Shown here in pieces: positions 63,168 through 64,000 of a DNA stretch of 64,000 nt. Positions within the stretch are counted from its first letter, which is position 1. Every line of letters begins with the position of its first letter. The translations under genes and the position numbers were made by a program. Source of the DNA: OM182 bacterium MED-G28 (GTDB lineage: Bacteria; Pseudomonadota; Gammaproteobacteria; Pseudomonadales; Pseudohongiellaceae); assembly GCA_002457215.1 (NCBI GenBank), contig NTJZ01000010.1:58540-122539 (forward strand), written 5' to 3'. The notes beneath the pieces are model-generated. The model was given only the letters and a program-made list of their open reading frames with translations. It ran no database searches and had not been told where the DNA came from.

Positions 63168-63725
63168 TCAAGTCTGGGTTATAAAAGTTGAGGAAACGAT
63201 TAAAACCACTAGAGCTATTGGTATAGTAACGATCATTTTGTGACCGCGAATTGTTTTTAACTGAAGGCCCAGAAGCATCAATGGGACAAACAATAACACT
63301 AATAATTCTGGTGTAGCATTAAGGGAATAAAAGGCAGTGAGTTGCGACTGAATAAAGAATATAGCCATGACGATAAAAAATGGTTTACGACCTTCCAAAT
63401 AATAATTATCTATATCAGTCGAATTTTCTTTTAGCCGAGGAATTGGTAGGAAAACAGATATCAGATAGAGACTGGTTGTTGAAATAAAGGGACCGAGCAT
63501 AAATTCCAATAAGCCGATTTCAGTAATGCCATAGAACATACCCCAGTAGCCCCAAAAATAACCAATCATCATATTAAGCACTAGAACGCAGAGCAGTGAT
63601 TGAAACCATCCCTGCTTAATCCAATTGGTTACTTTGATTGTATAAGAAAATTTATCTAGGACATTCGCTATTGCCAGCCCCACTACGATAGCTACGATTA
63701 TTGAACTAAATTCAAAAATACTCAT
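63168..63725 (-). CDS. Membrane protein of unknown family, copy 2
   Basis: 185 residues, about five membrane helices, beginning MSIFEFSSIIVAIVVGLAIA. It shares with copy 1 the start MSIFE, the TNW turn, IGYFWGYW, ISVFLPIP, an EGRKPFF segment and the final R(G/M)HK. The two copies are clearly homologous but well diverged, so the duplication is old or the copies were acquired together. Confidence 0.65.
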   Translation of the reverse strand: MSIFEFSSIIVAIVVGLAIANVLDKFSYTIKVTNWIKQGWFQSLLCVLVLNMMIGYFWGYWGMFYGITEIGLLEFMLGPFISTTSLYLISVFLPIPRLKENSTDIDNYYLEGRKPFFIVMAIFFIQSQLTAFYSLNATPELLVLLFVPLMLLGLQLKTIRGHKMIVTIPIALVVLIVSSTFITQT

Positions 63726-63774
63726 ACATTAATGCCCCTCCGAATCATATAACACTTGCTTAGTTTCTTCAGAT

Positions 63775-63972
63775 TCATACTTGAACGATACTACAAATAT
63801 CGGCTATCTGGGATACCAAAATAGGTGATTTCAAGGCATTACACTGGGTGCATGTCACACGCCCACCGAGAGTTGTGTAGTTAGTCATATGTCCGTTCCT
63901 GGAGAAAACACGATGGAGTAATCGGCCTTTGTTATCAAGCTGCATCAAATAAGCTAGACGGAGGCATGACAA
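63775..63972 (-). CDS. Short frame resembling a truncated CTQCNA-type phage-associated protein
   Basis: 65 residues. The central MTNYTTLGGRVTCTQCNAL resembles the beginning of the HGGxSTG-type proteins often found near phage relics and tRNAs, but the following cysteine and HGG motifs are missing and the sequence changes after CNAL. It is best seen as a broken fragment. The resemblance comes from memory of the family, not a search. Confidence 0.25.
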   Translation of the reverse strand: MSCLRLAYLMQLDNKGRLLHRVFSRNGHMTNYTTLGGRVTCTQCNALKSPILVSQIADICSIVQV

Positions 63973-64000
63973 TTAGGACGAAAAAGGCATAAAACTCTAT

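Overview
The window looks like chromosomal DNA from a marine-type gammaproteobacterium. The clearest evidence is the conserved minus-strand block from 49.6 kb down to 33.9 kb, which carries iscRSUA-hscBA-fdx-iscX, ndk, rlmN, rodZ, ispG, hisS, yfgM, bamB and der in the order known from Pseudomonas and its relatives. The base composition is moderate to AT-rich by eye, and the accessory genes mostly encode exported redox proteins. I could not run any search, so family names rest on motifs read from the translations.

Layout. 1-8.1 kb: a HupE/UreJ-type membrane protein cut by the window edge, a Baeyer-Villiger-type flavin monooxygenase, a cytochrome c' like protein, an exported epoxide-hydrolase-like enzyme, an exported methyltransferase-like protein, a class III transaminase and a lipoprotein amidohydrolase. 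8.1-18.4 kb: an extracytoplasmic oxidation cluster. It contains a YtkA-like protein overlapping a MauG/MbnH-type di-haem protein, two PQQ dehydrogenases on the minus strand and, divergent from them, an operon of an unknown exported protein, a cytochrome c fused to a PHM-like copper monooxygenase, and a cytochrome c fused to a PQQ-type propeller that has lost the canonical metal ligands. 18.4-30.3 kb: a glutamate/dicarboxylate-type symporter, a quinone-oxidoreductase-like enzyme, an exported esterase, a SIMPL - giant secreted protein - YVTN propeller/di-haem peroxidase block, and a subclass B3-like metallo-beta-lactamase-fold protein.

30.4-60.6 kb is mostly housekeeping: xseA, a DsbA-like protein, a glutamine amidotransferase, a threonine dehydratase, the der-to-isc block, a PHP phosphoesterase, a zinc-ribbon protein, an ECF sigma/anti-sigma/coiled-coil operon, leuA with a short upstream frame, an Lrp-type regulator, an AlgZ/AlgR-like two-component pair, mdh and queA. 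iscR has a good promoter overlapped by a near-consensus type 1 IscR site.

60.8-64 kb is a decayed mobile or phage zone that starts right after tRNA-Leu(CAA). It holds a 5'-truncated small-terminase fragment, a perfect triplicate of a 40-bp repeat ending in a hairpin, short orphan frames, two tandem paralogous membrane proteins and a truncated zinc-finger-like fragment.

The strongest candidates for an undescribed system are the 13.9-18.4 kb operon (copper monooxygenase-like and PQQ-like electron-transfer proteins that both carry cytochrome c domains) and the 22-29.3 kb operon, in which a giant repeat-containing exported protein and a propeller/di-haem peroxidase end in the same kind of C-terminal domain.
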